64,000 bases of DNA. Source: Gordonia asplenii (lineage in GTDB: Bacteria; Actinomycetota; Actinomycetes; Mycobacteriales; Mycobacteriaceae). Where the stretch lies: the NCBI RefSeq assembly GCF_012933505.1, contig NZ_JABBNB010000014.1, positions 106,802 to 170,801 of the forward strand, given 5' to 3'. The notes below the pieces were generated by a model. The model had not been told where the DNA came from. It made no database searches and saw only the letters and a program-made list of their open reading frames with translations. The translations under genes and the position numbers were made by a program. Below are positions 1-9,712 of this stretch, in pieces (positions within the stretch are counted from its first letter, which is position 1; each line of letters opens with the position of its first letter).

Positions 1-2
1 TC

Positions 3-587
3 GTCGTCGGGATCTTCTTCGCCGCCTTCTTCCTGTTCTTCGTCCTGCGCGATTCCCGGCTCTTCCCGTCGTGGCTGGCCCGCAGCACAGGCCTCGACGT
101 CACCGAGGTCGACGCGGTGGTGGATCTGTCCCGACAGTCGGTCCGCGGCTACTTCCGCGGGACCGCGATCACCGCGTTGATGACAGCGCCGATCTTCGTC
201 ATCCCGCTGCTCATTCTGCGGATCCCGTTGGTCATCCCGATCTTCATCCTGTACTTCTTCTTGTCATTCCTGCCGTTCGTCGGTGCGTGGATCACCGGCG
301 TCTTCGCCGTACTCATCGCCTTCGGTACCGGCGGCCCGACCGCGGCGGTGATCATTCTCGTCACCTTCGTCATCTCCAACGGAACGATCCAAAGTGCCGT
401 CAGCTCATGGGCTTTGGGATCGTCGTTGCGTTTGCATCCGATTTCTGTCCTGCTTGCGACGATGATCGGCGGAACCGTGGCCGGGCTCATCGGAATGGTG
501 CTCGGCGCCCCGACGCTGGCCGCCGTCGTCAAGTCCGTCGAAGCGGTGCGAACCATGCGACGCCCCGCGCCCCACACGACGACCTGA
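3..587 (+). CDS. AI-2E family transporter, C-terminal part (5' end outside window)
   Basis: The reading frame is open from the window edge, so only about 194 C-terminal residues are present. They contain several hydrophobic stretches, a PFVGAWITG-like segment and a GxxxGLIGMVLGAPxxA terminal helix, typical of the AI-2E/YdiK/PerM (UPF0118) membrane family. Members are polytopic inner-membrane proteins of about 350-400 aa with generally uncertain export substrates. The short tail ends in RRPAPHTTT. The true start lies upstream of the window. Substrate cannot be inferred here. Confidence 0.8.
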   Translation, partial: VVGIFFAAFFLFFVLRDSRLFPSWLARSTGLDVTEVDAVVDLSRQSVRGYFRGTAITALMTAPIFVIPLLILRIPLVIPIFILYFFLSFLPFVGAWITGVFAVLIAFGTGGPTAAVIILVTFVISNGTIQSAVSSWALGSSLRLHPISVLLATMIGGTVAGLIGMVLGAPTLAAVVKSVEAVRTMRRPAPHTTT

Positions 588-640
588 CCGACACAGGGGG
601 CGGCGTCGAAGCCGAAACGACCGAACGTATGCTCGGTCCC

Positions 641-1417
641 ATGGATATCAATGGAGCAAGTGCAATTGTGACCGGCGGTGCATCGGGTATCGGTGCCGCG
701 TCGGCTCGCCGGCTGGCCGCTCGCGGCGCCAAGGTCGTCATCGCCGACCTCAAGGCCGACGACGGTGAGGCGTTGGCCAAGGAACTCGGCGGAGTCTTCG
801 TCGCCGTCGACGTGACCAACACCGAGCAGATCGAGGCCGCCGTCAACAAGGCCACCGAACTCGGCCCGCTGAAGGCCGTCGTCAACTCGGCCGGCATCGG
901 CTGGGCGCAGCGCACCGTCGGCAAGGACGGCCAGTTCGCCTCGGCGCACAACCTCGACCTCTACAAGAAGGTCATCGCGATCAACCTGATCGGCACTTTC
1001 GACTCGGTCCGCCTCAGCGCCACCGCCATGAGCCGCAACGAGCCCAACGAGAACGGCGAACGCGGCGCGATCGTCAACCTCGCCAGCGTGGCGGCATTCG
1101 ACGGGCAGATCGGCCAGGCCGCCTACTCGTCGTCGAAGGGCGGTGTCGTGGGTATGACCCTGCCGGTCGCCCGTGACCTGGCCGCCGTCGGCGTGCGCGT
1201 CAACTGCATCGCCCCCGGCCTGATCGACACCCCGATCTACGGCACCGGCCCCGAGTCGGACGCGTTCAAGGCCAAGCTCGGCGAGAGCGTCCTGTTCCCC
1301 AAGCGTCTCGGCGTGCCGGACGAACTGGCGTCGATGGTCGAAGAGCTGATCACCAACTCCTACATGAACGCCGAGGTCGTCCGCGTCGACGGCGGCATCC
1401 GGATGCCTCCGAAGTAG
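641..1417 (+). CDS. SDR family dehydrogenase, 3-hydroxyacyl-CoA dehydrogenase type-2-like
   Basis: 258-aa short-chain dehydrogenase. It has the TGGASGIG cofactor loop near residue 10, an NSAG-type motif near residue 86, catalytic Ser in [10 protein letters not shown], and YSSSKGG with the catalytic Tyr and Lys. Acidic residues after the second beta strand (IADLKADD) suggest NAD(H) preference. Overall sequence resembles 3-hydroxyacyl-CoA dehydrogenase type 2 (HSD17B10-like), which would oxidise 3-hydroxyacyl-CoA in beta-oxidation. The ATG at 641 fits the family N-terminus; an in-frame upstream extension reads into the preceding gene and is discarded. Exact substrate is inferred. Confidence 0.88.
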   Translation: MDINGASAIVTGGASGIGAASARRLAARGAKVVIADLKADDGEALAKELGGVFVAVDVTNTEQIEAAVNKATELGPLKAVVNSAGIGWAQRTVGKDGQFASAHNLDLYKKVIAINLIGTFDSVRLSATAMSRNEPNENGERGAIVNLASVAAFDGQIGQAAYSSSKGGVVGMTLPVARDLAAVGVRVNCIAPGLIDTPIYGTGPESDAFKAKLGESVLFPKRLGVPDELASMVEELITNSYMNAEVVRVDGGIRMPPK

Positions 1418-1484
1418 CGGCTATATCCACTGTCGGATCGGACCAGGCGACGCCTGGTCCGATCCGTCGGTTTTAGCGGTGACT

Positions 1485-2512
1485 CGTTGAATTCTGTCTT
1501 GTCATGCTTGCTGAGGGGACATTCACCTCGGCGAAGGTGAGCGGGCTGTTTTCGGTCGGTGGCTGATTGCATTCTGCCGCGTCACACTTGCTGAGGGAGT
1601 ATTCGCCTCGGCGCACGTGAGCGTCCCTTTTTCAGTCGCCAGCTGATTGTATTCTGCCGCGTCACCCTCGTCGAGGGAGTATTCACCTTGGTGGACGTGA
1701 GCGTCCCTTTTTCAGTCGGCGCATGAGGCAAGGCGGAGAACGTAACTCGGCGAGTGGTCTGCTTTCTGTCGAGGCTCGGCAAAGCCGCTGTGTGAGCCAG
1801 CTGATTGCATTCTGTCCCGTCACCCTCGCCGAGGGAGTATTCACCTCGATGGACGTGAGCGTCCCTTTTTCAGTCGGCGCATGAGGCAAGGCGGGGAACG
1901 TAACTCGGCGAGTGGTCTGCTTTCTGTCGAGGCTCGGCGAAGCCGCTATGCGAGCCAGCTGATTGCATTGTGTCCCGTCACCCTCGCCGAGGGAGTATTC
2001 ACCTCGGCGGAGCTGAGCGTCCCTTTTCAGTCGGCGCATGAGGCAAGGCGGAGAACGTAACTCGGCGAGTGGTCTGCTTTCTGTCGAGGCTCGGCGCAGC
2101 CGCTATGCGAGCCAGTTGATTGCATTCTGTCCCGTCACCCTCGTCGAGGGAGTATTCACCTCGGCGGACGTGAGCGTCCCTTTTTCAGTCGCCAGCTGAT
2201 TGTATTCTGCCGCGTCACCCTCGTCGAGGGAGTATTCACCTTGGTGGACGTGAGCGTCCCTTTTTCAGTCGGCGCATGAGGCGAGGCGGAGAACGTAACT
2301 CGGCGAGTGGTCTGCTTTCTGTCGAGGCTCAGCGAAGCCGCTATGCGAGCCAGTTGATTGCATTCTGCCCCGTCACCCTCACTGAGGGAGAATCCACCCC
2401 GGCGGAGCTGAGCGTCCCTTTTTCAATCCCCAACGGACTGCATTCTGCCGCGTCACCCACGCCGAGGGAATATTCACCTCGACGCACCTGAGCGTCCCTT
2501 TTCCATTCGCGA
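1485..2512. repeat. Mosaic array of 79-bp intergenic repeat modules
   Basis: No credible gene lies between 1418 and 2630. The stretch is built from two kinds of about 79-bp module. Module A (core GAGGGAGTATTCACCTCG, then GTGAGCGTCCCTTTTTCAG) begins near 1485, 1563, 1642, 1801, 1959, 2116, 2196, 2354 and 2433. Module B (core AACTCGGCGAGTGGTCTGC, then GTCGAGGCTCGGC) fills the gaps after the third, fourth, fifth and seventh A. Start-to-start distances are therefore about 79 or 158 bp. Short open frames on both strands are repeat by-products that share the same peptide, so they are not annotated. The array lies downstream of the SDR and downstream of fadE5. Confidence 0.85.
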
Positions 2513-2581
2513 CAGATTCCAATCGGCACCGTTCGACCTATCGACACGACTGCTCCCAACACCCGCACGGGTGAAAGAACT

Positions 2582-2610
2582 CAGACCCCGCACCGGAGGT
2601 GCAGGGTCTG
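2582..2610 (-). terminator. Terminator hairpin downstream of fadE5
   Basis: CAGACCC at 2582-2588 pairs with GGGTCTG at 2604-2610, with a smaller inner CACC/GGTG stem. On the minus strand it follows the fadE5 stop codon by about 20 nt and is followed by a T-rich AGTTCTTTC. It fits an intrinsic terminator and separates fadE5 from the repeat array. Confidence 0.65.
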
Positions 2611-2630
2611 AGGCAAAGCGGACTGCAGGC

Positions 2631-4466
2631 TCAGAAGGCCGCTTCGTCGAGCTCCATGACGTCGTTGTCGATGTTCTCGATGATGCCGCGGGTCGCGGTG
2701 AGCTGCGGCAGCATGTTCTTCGCGAAGAAGGCCGCGGTGGCAACCTTGCCCTCGTAGAACGCCTTGTCGGCGCCCGATGCGTCGGCGTCGAGTGCGGCCA
2801 GTGCGATCTCCGCCTGGCGCAGCAGCAGCCAGCCGATCAGCAGGTCCCCGACGCCGAGCAGGAAGCGCACCGAACCCAGCCCGACCTTGTACAGCTCGGT
2901 GGAGTTCTCCTGCGCGCCCATCAGGAACCCGGTCAGCGTGGCCGCCATGCCCTGAATGTCTTCCAGCGCGGTCTTCAGCAGCGCGCGCTCGCCCTTGAGC
3001 CGACCGTCGACGGCGTCGGACTCGATGAACTTCGAGATCTCGCCCGCCACGTGAGCCAGTGCCTGGCCCTTGTCGCGAATGATCTTGCGGAAGAAGAAGT
3101 CCTGCGCCTGGATGGCGGTGGTGCCCTCGTACAGCGAGTCGATCTTCGAGTCGCGGATGTACTGCTCGATCGGGTAGTCCTGCAGGAAGCCCGACCCGCC
3201 GAGGGTCTGCAGCGACTCGGTGAGCTTCTCGTAGGCACGCTCGGAGCCGACGCCCTTGACGATCGGCAGCAGCAGGTCGTTGATCTTGAACGCGAGGTCG
3301 GCGTCGGCGCCGGAGACGATCTTCGCCGACGACGCGTCCTGGTGCGACGCGGTGTACAGGTAGATCGCCCGCAGTCCCTCGGCGTAGGCCTTCTGGGTGA
3401 TCAGCGAACGACGGACATCCGGGTGGTGCGTGATGGTGACGCGCGGTGCGGCCTTGTCGGTCATCTGAGTCAGATCCGAACCCTGTACGCGCTGCTTGGC
3501 GTAGTCGAGAGCATTGAGGTAACCGGTCGACAGGGTCGAGATGGCCTTGGTACCGACCATCATCCGGGCGTGCTCGATGACGTCGAACATCTGCGCGATG
3601 CCGTTGTGGATCTCGCCGACCAGCCAGCCCTTGGCGGGTACCCCGTGCAGGCCGAAGGACAGCTCGCAGGTGGTCGAGGCCTTGAGGCCCATCTTGTGCT
3701 CGACGTTGGTGACGAAGACACCGTTGCGTTCGCCGAATTCCTGGGTCTCGAAGTCGAAATGGGTCTTCGGGACGTAGAACAGCGACAGGCCCTTGGTGCC
3801 CGGTCCGGCGCCCTCGGGGCGGGCCAGCACCAGGTGGAAGGTGTTCTCGAACATGTCGTCGGCGTCGGCCGAGGTGATGAACCGCTTCACACCCTCGATG
3901 TGCCAGGTGCCGTCTTCCTGCTGGGTGGCCTTGGTGCGGCCGGCGCCGACGTCGGAGCCGGCGTCGGGCTCGGTGAGCACCATCGTGGCGCCCCAGCCGC
4001 GCTCGGAGATGATCTGCGCCCACTTCTTCTGTTCATCGGTGCCGTTGTTGTAGAAGACCTGCGCGAACGACGGTCCGGCCATATACATGAAGGCCGCGGG
4101 CTGCGCGCCGAGCAGCAGTTCGGCGATGCCCCACTTGACGGTCGACGGAACCGGGATGCCGCCGAGCTCCTCGTGCAGACCGGTCATCGCCCAGCCGGAC
4201 TCCTGCAGGGTGGCGACGGCCTTCTTGAAACCTTCGGGGATGGTCACCGAGTGGGTGTCGGGGTGGAACACCGGGGGATTGCGGTCGGTGTCGGCGAACG
4301 GCTCGGCGATCGGTCCTTCGGCGAGGGTCTTGACCTCGCGCAGCATGTCGACGACCGTCTCGTGATCCAGGTCGCCGAATTCGCCGGTTTCCAGAACCTT
4401 GTCCAGGTTGAACAGTTCGAAGAGGTTGAACTGCAGGTCGCGCAGGTTGCTCTTGTAATGGCCCAT
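2631..4466 (-). CDS. fadE5: Acyl-CoA dehydrogenase FadE5
   Basis: 611 aa, the same length as M. tuberculosis FadE5 as I recall it, and similar along its whole length ([11 protein letters not shown] start, [11 protein letters not shown] end). It contains the TEPDAGSD substrate/flavin motif, [11 protein letters not shown], the [10 protein letters not shown] segment and [11 protein letters not shown], where the catalytic Glu is expected. FadE5 is an FAD enzyme catalysing alpha,beta-dehydrogenation of acyl-CoAs in beta-oxidation and has broad chain-length range in mycobacteria. ATG at 4466 follows GGAAAG and matches the family start; an 89-codon upstream extension is rejected. A palindrome at 4590-4605 may be its operator. 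Confidence 0.95.
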   Translation of the reverse strand: MGHYKSNLRDLQFNLFELFNLDKVLETGEFGDLDHETVVDMLREVKTLAEGPIAEPFADTDRNPPVFHPDTHSVTIPEGFKKAVATLQESGWAMTGLHEELGGIPVPSTVKWGIAELLLGAQPAAFMYMAGPSFAQVFYNNGTDEQKKWAQIISERGWGATMVLTEPDAGSDVGAGRTKATQQEDGTWHIEGVKRFITSADADDMFENTFHLVLARPEGAGPGTKGLSLFYVPKTHFDFETQEFGERNGVFVTNVEHKMGLKASTTCELSFGLHGVPAKGWLVGEIHNGIAQMFDVIEHARMMVGTKAISTLSTGYLNALDYAKQRVQGSDLTQMTDKAAPRVTITHHPDVRRSLITQKAYAEGLRAIYLYTASHQDASSAKIVSGADADLAFKINDLLLPIVKGVGSERAYEKLTESLQTLGGSGFLQDYPIEQYIRDSKIDSLYEGTTAIQAQDFFFRKIIRDKGQALAHVAGEISKFIESDAVDGRLKGERALLKTALEDIQGMAATLTGFLMGAQENSTELYKVGLGSVRFLLGVGDLLIGWLLLRQAEIALAALDADASGADKAFYEGKVATAAFFAKNMLPQLTATRGIIENIDNDVMELDEAAF

Positions 4467-4589
4467 GTCTGGCTTTCCTTTACTCGGTTTGGGCTGGCCG
4501 GCTTCGGCGGTTGGTCCGTCGACGTCGGGTCGTGCACATCGCTGGGTTGCGGGCGAGTGTCGGCGCCGGGTCTGCCGCCCGGTCGCTAT

Positions 4590-4605
4590 GTTACTCGCCG
4601 GTAAC
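4590..4605. promoter_or_regulatory. Palindrome upstream of fadE5, candidate operator
   Basis: GTTACTCGCCGGTAAC has perfect 5-bp arms GTTAC/GTAAC around a 6-bp centre. It lies about 125 bp upstream of the fadE5 ATG, in the gap between divergently spaced fadE5 and nfo ends, in an AT-richer patch containing TTAAGAATACT. The form suits a TetR-type fatty-acid regulator, but the regulator is not identified. Confidence 0.4.
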
Positions 4606-4695
4606 AACCTTAAGAATACTCTGCGTACGGACAACGGACAACAGGAACATGTGTGATCTGCGCTAGCAATTGCTAGCGCGTGATGAAAGTCACAG

Positions 4696-5472
4696 CTACG
4701 GCTGCAAAACCTCGCGCAGATACGCCAGATCATCCGGAATCCCCTCGGCCGGGGTCTCCAGAACGACCGGCGACCGGGCGGCCTCGATCACGCCGACGAG
4801 CACATCGGCGTCGATATGTCCCGACGCCAGGTTCGCGTGTCGGTCGCGGCCGGAATCGAACTCGTCGCGAGAGTTGTTCAGATGGATCAGGTCGATGCGG
4901 CCGGTGATCGCACGGACTCGATCGACCAGCCCGACGAGATCTTCGCCGCCGGCCCAGGCGTGGCAGGTGTCGAGGCAGAATCCGACTCCCTCGAAGTCGC
5001 CGACCGCGTCCCACAGACGCTCGATCGACTCCAGGGTTCGCGCCATCGCATGATCCCCACCCGCGGTGTTCTCGATCAGGATCGGCACGCCGAATCCGCC
5101 CTTGTCCACTTGGCGCTCGAAGAGCTTGCGCCAGTTCTCGAATCCCAGCGCCGCGTCCTCGCCGTCACGCAGGTGGCCACCGTGTACGACGAGCCCGATC
5201 GCCCCGAGTTCGGCGGCCGCCGCAGCCTGCTGTTCGACGGCCTTGCGCGACGGCATCCGCAGCCGGTTGTTCAAGCTCGCGACGTTGATCTGATAACTCG
5301 AATGCACGACGACGTCGATCGGCGAATTGCGGATCTCCTCGGCGTGCGGATGGGGCTCGGGTTTCTTCCAGCTCTGCGGGTCGGTGACAAACATCTGATA
5401 GATGTCGATGCCGAGTTCCTCGGCGGTCTCGACGGGGTTCGCATCCTCACGAAGGTGTGCTCCAATACGCAT
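4696..5472 (-). CDS. nfo: Deoxyribonuclease IV (AP endonuclease)
   Basis: 258-aa endonuclease IV, TIM barrel with three Zn ions, cutting 5' of abasic sites in base-excision repair. Metal and DNA ligand motifs are visible in order: [10 protein letters not shown] near residue 58, HGGHL near 99, LIENTAGG near 133, [12 protein letters not shown] near 168, and [18 protein letters not shown] near 198 followed by GHI. Length matches actinobacterial members (M. tuberculosis end, Rv0670). It is transcribed in the same direction as fadE5, about 230 bp upstream of it, probably as a separate unit. Confidence 0.94.
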   Translation of the reverse strand: MRIGAHLREDANPVETAEELGIDIYQMFVTDPQSWKKPEPHPHAEEIRNSPIDVVVHSSYQINVASLNNRLRMPSRKAVEQQAAAAAELGAIGLVVHGGHLRDGEDAALGFENWRKLFERQVDKGGFGVPILIENTAGGDHAMARTLESIERLWDAVGDFEGVGFCLDTCHAWAGGEDLVGLVDRVRAITGRIDLIHLNNSRDEFDSGRDRHANLASGHIDADVLVGVIEAARSPVVLETPAEGIPDDLAYLREVLQP

Positions 5473-5692
5473 CCGTCAACCTTAAGGCGTGTGTCCCGAT
5501 TCTCTTTGCGGCCCTCGGCGGCCCACGCCGTGCTGAGCGAGCGTGCGAGTCGAAGTAGTGACCGCCTCGCGGCGTTGTCGGTCACGATGGCAGCCGCTAT
5601 CGGCGCATCCTCCACCGTGTCGGACCGAAGAAACGCCCCGGCGATGCCTCGGGGAGACGCGCCTCAGTTCCGACGTCGCCTACCCTGTGCGG

Positions 5693-6136
5693 GTGAGGTT
5701 TCGTCGACGACAGGGCAGCGCGCCGCGGGTGCGGCGTGCGCTGTTGTTGATGTTGACCTCGATCGCCGTCGTACTGATGCATTCCGCCTTCGGAGCGCAC
5801 TGTGCCTCCGCGGCGATGCCGGCATCGCACCATGGAGCACCGGTCGCCCACCACGACGCCGTCGCGTCGAGCGATCACCGCCCGACGATGGGTGAGCAGA
5901 CTCAGGCCCGTGGAGTCGACAAGGCGTCGGCCGCAGACGACTGCACGATGTCGGCGTCGTGCACCTTCGTTCTGCCCGGCGGTGCGGCGATCATCGTTCT
6001 GGCGATCCTCGTCGTGATCGCGTATCCGCCGCGAGAGTTGTTCGCGCGCTTGGTGGTTGCGCGCCGTGTGGTGCTGGGCCGCCCGCCGCCCTGGGCGATC
6101 GCCACCCACCTTCAGCTTGGAGTGCTGCTGCGCTGA
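5693..6136 (+). CDS. DUF6153-like membrane protein
   Basis: About 147 aa. It has a basic N-terminus, a hydrophobic segment (ALLLMLTSIAVVLMHSAFG), a His/Met-containing loop (SHHGAPVAHHD, CTMSASC), a second hydrophobic stretch (GGAAIIVLAILVVIAYPP) and a PPPWA...LQLGVLLR tail typical of DUF6153. In actinobacteria such genes commonly precede DUF305 genes, as here (88 bp gap), and the pair is often linked to copper handling. GTG at 5693 is chosen because the basic n-region begins there; GTG 5687 is equally possible. Function is inferred from context only. Confidence 0.68.
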   Translation: MRFRRRQGSAPRVRRALLLMLTSIAVVLMHSAFGAHCASAAMPASHHGAPVAHHDAVASSDHRPTMGEQTQARGVDKASAADDCTMSASCTFVLPGGAAIIVLAILVVIAYPPRELFARLVVARRVVLGRPPPWAIATHLQLGVLLR

Positions 6137-6224
6137 TCGACGACCCGGTGGGCGTCGATCGACTTCTCGTGCGCCCGACCGGCCTTCGCCGATCAGTTCA
6201 CCCTTCTCACCTCCAAGGAATCCG

Positions 6225-6842
6225 ATGTCGTTCAACCACAAGTCACTTCGTGCTGCCCTGCTGATCTCCGCAACTGCGGCAACGCTATTCGCCGCCGGAT
6301 GCGGCTCCGACGATTCAACCCATCCTCGACATGCCTCGACGCCGACGACGGTCACCACCACATCGGTGCCCGCTTCGTCAGTGGCCCAACACAATTCGGC
6401 CGACGTGATGTTCAACCAGATGATGATTCCGCACCACTCGCAGGCGCTTGAAATGGCGGCCCTCGTCGACTCGCGGACCACCACTCCCGCGGTCCGGCAA
6501 CTCGCCGCCTCGATCAGGACTGCCCAGCAGCCTGAGATCGACCAGATGACCGCGCGGCTGAAGGCATGGGGCCAACCGACCGAGATGTCGGGCGGCCATG
6601 GCGGACACCGGATGTCGGGCATGATGTCCGACGCCGACATGACCGAGCTGACCGCGGCGCGCGGCACCGAGTTCGATCGGAAGTGGCTGTCGATGATGGT
6701 GCGTCACCACGAGGGCGCGGTCGCCATGGCCGACGCCGAACTCACCGACGGCGTCGACGCCGGTAGCCGAACCCTCGCAGCCGCGATCAAGACCGCGCAG
6801 CTCGCTGAGATCGCACGGATGAACACACTGCTGGGCAAGTGA
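6225..6842 (+). CDS. DUF305 family lipoprotein
   Basis: 205 aa. Lipoprotein signal with lipobox LFAAGC near residue 25, a Thr/Ser-rich linker, then two DUF305 half-repeats: FNQMMIPHHSQALEMAAL and WLSMMVRHHEGAVAMADAEL. The paired Met and His-His residues are the hallmark of this four-helix family and are plausible copper ligands. AAGGA at 6215-6219 supports ATG 6225. It forms a pair with the preceding DUF6153-like gene. A metal-binding role at the cell surface is inferred, not shown. Confidence 0.87.
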   Translation: MSFNHKSLRAALLISATAATLFAAGCGSDDSTHPRHASTPTTVTTTSVPASSVAQHNSADVMFNQMMIPHHSQALEMAALVDSRTTTPAVRQLAASIRTAQQPEIDQMTARLKAWGQPTEMSGGHGGHRMSGMMSDADMTELTAARGTEFDRKWLSMMVRHHEGAVAMADAELTDGVDAGSRTLAAAIKTAQLAEIARMNTLLGK

Positions 6843-6857
6843 CAGCATGACCGCGGC

Positions 6858-6883
6858 GGGCTCACCGACACGTCGGTGAGCCC
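6858..6883. terminator. Bidirectional terminator hairpin
   Basis: GGGCTCACCGA at 6858-6868 and TCGGTGAGCCC at 6873-6883 form a perfect 11-bp stem with a 4-nt loop. It sits between the converging DUF305 and DUF4185 genes, so it could end transcription from both sides. No long T tract follows, which is common in GC-rich actinobacteria. Confidence 0.7.
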
Positions 6884-6895
6884 CGCCGGAAACAA

Positions 6896-7963
6896 TTACT
6901 TACGCAGCGGCAGCCGCATCAAATACACCTGATAGCCCAGCGAGATCGAGTACGTGAAGTACAGCGTCGGGCCGTCCAGCGACCACGGGTGGATGAACGG
7001 GGCGTAGCCGGAGTACGGGTCGTTCGCCGGAACCACGTTCACACCGCTGGTCCACGGGCCTTCCGGGTGATCGGCGGTACGCATCAGAACGCCGTCGCGG
7101 GTGGCCAGTGAGATGTACTTGCCGAGGTAGCGGTCGTAGGCCACCGAGAGTTCACCGGTCGGCCCCGACATCACCGGGGTCGCCGCATCGGTATTGCGCG
7201 GCACCCACTTGCCCCACGAGAAGTATTCGTAGGCACCGAGATTCGCGATCTGTGCTTGCGGAACCCGAGCCAGGTACACGGCGCCCGCGCGGCCCGGCGG
7301 AGTCCCGTAGATGTAGACATAACCACCCTCCTTGAGGAAGGCGCTCATCTGAAACTTGCGGTTACTGCCCCAGTTGGGGCGGAAAGTGTTGGTGGCCTTC
7401 CAGTTTCGGCCGTTGTCGTCGGAGACGGCCAAGCCTGAGAAACGTGTCTTCCAGGTACCCGGGTCGCCCCAGTGGTTGACGGCCATGACCGACATGTACT
7501 GCCTGCCGTTGATCGCCACGCCTGCGGTCGGGATGATCGTGATCTCCCGGCTCGTCGGCTTGAGCAGGCGTTTGGCGTGCCCGACCGGACCGCTGTGGCC
7601 GGTGAAGGTCATACCGTTGGCGAGATTGTGGTCGCGGCTGCGCAGCAGCACGTTGGATCGCCAATAGAACAGGTCGCCGTAGAGCAACGACCACCCGTTG
7701 ATCGACTGGGTGTCGCCGAAGGCCGCCAGGATCTCGCCGTGCCCGTTGTCCCACAGGACGCCGAGGTCGGTGCCGAAGACATCGTCTTGGCCGATGGTGT
7801 CGTTCATCGCGCCCGGACCGGTGAGCCGCGCGACGATCGTGCCGCGCCCGGCGGGTCCCGGATCGGCCGAGGCCGACGGGGCGTGAGTGAGCCCGCAGAC
7901 CATCGCTACTGATACCGCCGCGATGGTTGCCGAAGTTCGAAGCTTCGCGAAGCGCAAGACCAT
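6896..7963 (-). CDS. Secreted DUF4185 domain protein
   Basis: 355 aa. Sec signal peptide (KLRTSATIAAVSVAMVCGLTHAPSASA) followed by a DUF4185 domain, a five-bladed beta-propeller-like fold related to glycoside hydrolases. Characteristic pieces are DLGVLWDNGHGEILAAFGDT, YWRSNVLLRS, an IPTAGVAINGRQYMSVMAV segment and PGRAGAVYLARV. The enzyme activity of such proteins is mostly unknown, although some relatives act on cell-wall arabinan. ATG 7963 is preceded by AAGGTG; an ATG at 7999 would add 12 residues. It stands alone, convergent with DUF305. Confidence 0.83.
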   Translation of the reverse strand: MVLRFAKLRTSATIAAVSVAMVCGLTHAPSASADPGPAGRGTIVARLTGPGAMNDTIGQDDVFGTDLGVLWDNGHGEILAAFGDTQSINGWSLLYGDLFYWRSNVLLRSRDHNLANGMTFTGHSGPVGHAKRLLKPTSREITIIPTAGVAINGRQYMSVMAVNHWGDPGTWKTRFSGLAVSDDNGRNWKATNTFRPNWGSNRKFQMSAFLKEGGYVYIYGTPPGRAGAVYLARVPQAQIANLGAYEYFSWGKWVPRNTDAATPVMSGPTGELSVAYDRYLGKYISLATRDGVLMRTADHPEGPWTSGVNVVPANDPYSGYAPFIHPWSLDGPTLYFTYSISLGYQVYLMRLPLRK

Positions 7964-8051
7964 GCGAGGCACCTTATCAACGATGGTGGCTGGGCTCACA
8001 TCGGCGGGGAGTTACGCGCGATCGACGACAAACTCTTGTCGGGCGCAGTCC

Positions 8052-8894
8052 TCACGCGCCTTCGGCGTAGCGCTCCTTCGGATCGATCACGGTGAAGTCG
8101 ATCTCCGACGCCGCGTTGTTCACGCCGACGACGATCCCGGTCGCGAACTGGCCGCCCGAATCGTAGAGATTGGCGGTGCTCGTCGAGATGCCGTCGGCCT
8201 CCAGGTGCGAGTCGGTTTCGACGGTGATCCGCCCGGCGTCGGGCAGTCTGACGATCACGACGGTCACGTCGCAATTGATGAAACCGATGCCGGTGCTGCC
8301 CCAGTTGCCCATCAGGCTGGTCGCCTCGGCGGCGAGCACGGTCCGCTGAAAGGGCGTCAGTCGCTCGTCCTCGACGATCGGCACCAGCGCGGTGGACATT
8401 CGCTTGCGGACGGGAGCCTGCAGCGCGGTCATGTCCCGGGTCCACGACGACGCGTCGTCGGCCAGGCTGTAGTACGGCGCCAGGTCGTCGGCGGGGACGC
8501 CGGTGGCGGCCGGCGCGACGGCGGCGCGTTGCCAGCGCTGCCCCGGCGGGTTGGCGGACTCGCGGACGAACACCGTCGTCGACCGTGCGACGGTCACCAC
8601 ATCGTCGCCGTCACCCTCCTGCACGACGTCGACTTCGACCGTGCGGATCCGTCCGCCGTCGCGCACGATCCGGCCCACCGCACTCGTCGGGCGGTTGCGA
8701 GCAGCCTTGAACAGGTCGATGGTGAACCGCGCCGGCCGGAAACCCTCACGTCCGTACCGTGTTTCGGCGAAGCGCGCGGCGACGCCGCACACCGCCGGGC
8801 CGTGCAGCATGTCGTCCGCCCACAGGCTCCGTGAGAAGCGAGTCGGTATCAGTCGACCGTCGTCAGCCGGGGCGAAGAATGCGGTGGGCTCCAT
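8052..8894 (-). CDS. Acyl-CoA thioesterase-like protein (TesB/double hotdog type)
   Basis: 280 aa. The N-terminal half (FFAPADDGRLIPTRFSRSLWADDMLHGPAV... RPARFTIDLFKAARNRP) and C-terminal half (TSLMGNWGSTGIGFINCDVTVVIVRLP ... NLYDSGGQFATG) each resemble a hotdog repeat of TesB-like acyl-CoA thioesterases. It probably hydrolyses acyl-CoA in the cytosol; chain length is unknown. ATG 8894 is the family-like start, and a 224-codon upstream extension overlaps the divergent HdeD gene and is rejected. Confidence 0.72.
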   Translation of the reverse strand: MEPTAFFAPADDGRLIPTRFSRSLWADDMLHGPAVCGVAARFAETRYGREGFRPARFTIDLFKAARNRPTSAVGRIVRDGGRIRTVEVDVVQEGDGDDVVTVARSTTVFVRESANPPGQRWQRAAVAPAATGVPADDLAPYYSLADDASSWTRDMTALQAPVRKRMSTALVPIVEDERLTPFQRTVLAAEATSLMGNWGSTGIGFINCDVTVVIVRLPDAGRITVETDSHLEADGISTSTANLYDSGGQFATGIVVGVNNAASEIDFTVIDPKERYAEGA

Positions 8895-8969
8895 CTCGCC
8901 ATCATGACACCAGCTCGGCAATGTGACCGTAGCCGGGCGCGCGTCGTTCGTCCGGTTTAGGCTTCGGGC

Positions 8970-9539
8970 ATGACATTCGCAATCAATGTTCGGCAGTATC
9001 CCGCCGAGCTGATCAATATGGTGCGCACCACGATCATCGTGACGTCGATTCTGGGCATCGCGCTGGGCGTGGCGATTCTGGTGTGGCCCAAGGCAACTCT
9101 GCACGTCGCCGCGCTGCTGTTCGGGCTTTCGCTGATCTTCACCGGATTGATGCGCATCTACCAGGCCGCGGTCGCGTCGTTCCTGTCGGCGGGATGGCGA
9201 ATCCTGTTGGGAGTCTTGGGCGTTGCGATTCTCGCGGTCGGCATCGTCGCGCTGTTCCACCCTGCCGAGTCGCTCTACCTGCTCGCAGTATTCATCGGCG
9301 TCGGCTGGCTGATGCAGGGCGTCGGCGAATTGTTCGCCATCGGCAGCGGCGCAAAGCACGCCCCGACCGCGCTGCTGGTGCTGTCGGGAATCATCTCGAT
9401 CATCGCCGGTGTCGTGATGATCGCGATGCCCGGTCTGGCGCTGGTGACCTTCCTGTGGGTCGGTGCGATCATGCTCATCGCGGTGAGCATCGCGAGCCTG
9501 TTCACACTGCCGAAGAAGGTCGACGCGACGCCGGAATAG
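8970..9539 (+). CDS. HdeD-like membrane protein (DUF308)
   Basis: 189 aa with six predicted membrane helices in three hairpin pairs, e.g. TTIIVTSILGIALGVAILVWP, AALLFGLSLIFTGLMRIYQA, GWRILLGVLGVAILAVGIVALFHP and GIISIIAGVVMIAMPG. The repeated GxxxxxxGxxxLxxP pattern matches DUF308/HdeD. E. coli HdeD is tied to acid resistance, but actinobacterial members are uncharacterised. It is divergent from the thioesterase gene across 75 bp and is probably monocistronic. Confidence 0.83.
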   Translation: MTFAINVRQYPAELINMVRTTIIVTSILGIALGVAILVWPKATLHVAALLFGLSLIFTGLMRIYQAAVASFLSAGWRILLGVLGVAILAVGIVALFHPAESLYLLAVFIGVGWLMQGVGELFAIGSGAKHAPTALLVLSGIISIIAGVVMIAMPGLALVTFLWVGAIMLIAVSIASLFTLPKKVDATPE

Positions 9540-9712
9540 CTTTGCTGAGAACCAACTTGGCCGCACCCGACTCGGCGACGGTCCGCTCGTTCATCGCGAG
9601 GGTCGAGCGGTCTGTCTGACCGGGGAGCGGTGAGTTCGCGTCCCCGTCACAGGTGGTGGAGGGAGCATTGCCCTTCGACATGCGTGAGGGGGACGTTCGC
9701 GACACAGCCCGA

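Noticed and set aside
71..640. In-frame N-terminal extension of the SDR gene
   Set aside because: It overlaps the AI-2E transporter in another frame, is Arg/His-rich, and SDR homology begins at ATG 641.
1485..2512. CRISPR array
   Set aside because: Modules are about 79 bp and abut each other; there are no short unique spacers and no cas genes.
1582..2568. Several minus-strand frames with MRRLKRDAQ/TTRRVTF peptides
   Set aside because: They repeat with the 79-bp modules, have no ribosome sites and are products of repeat sequence.
2571..4604. 677-codon plus-strand frame opposite fadE5
   Set aside because: GC-rich antisense shadow of fadE5; composition is His/Arg/Gly-biased with no domain.
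5597..6667. 356-codon minus-strand frame
   Set aside because: Antisense to the DUF6153 and DUF305 genes, both of which have recognisable domains and plausible starts.
8894..9566. Upstream extension of the thioesterase frame
   Set aside because: It is antisense to the HdeD-like membrane protein and its peptide is low-complexity and Arg/Asp/Gln-rich.
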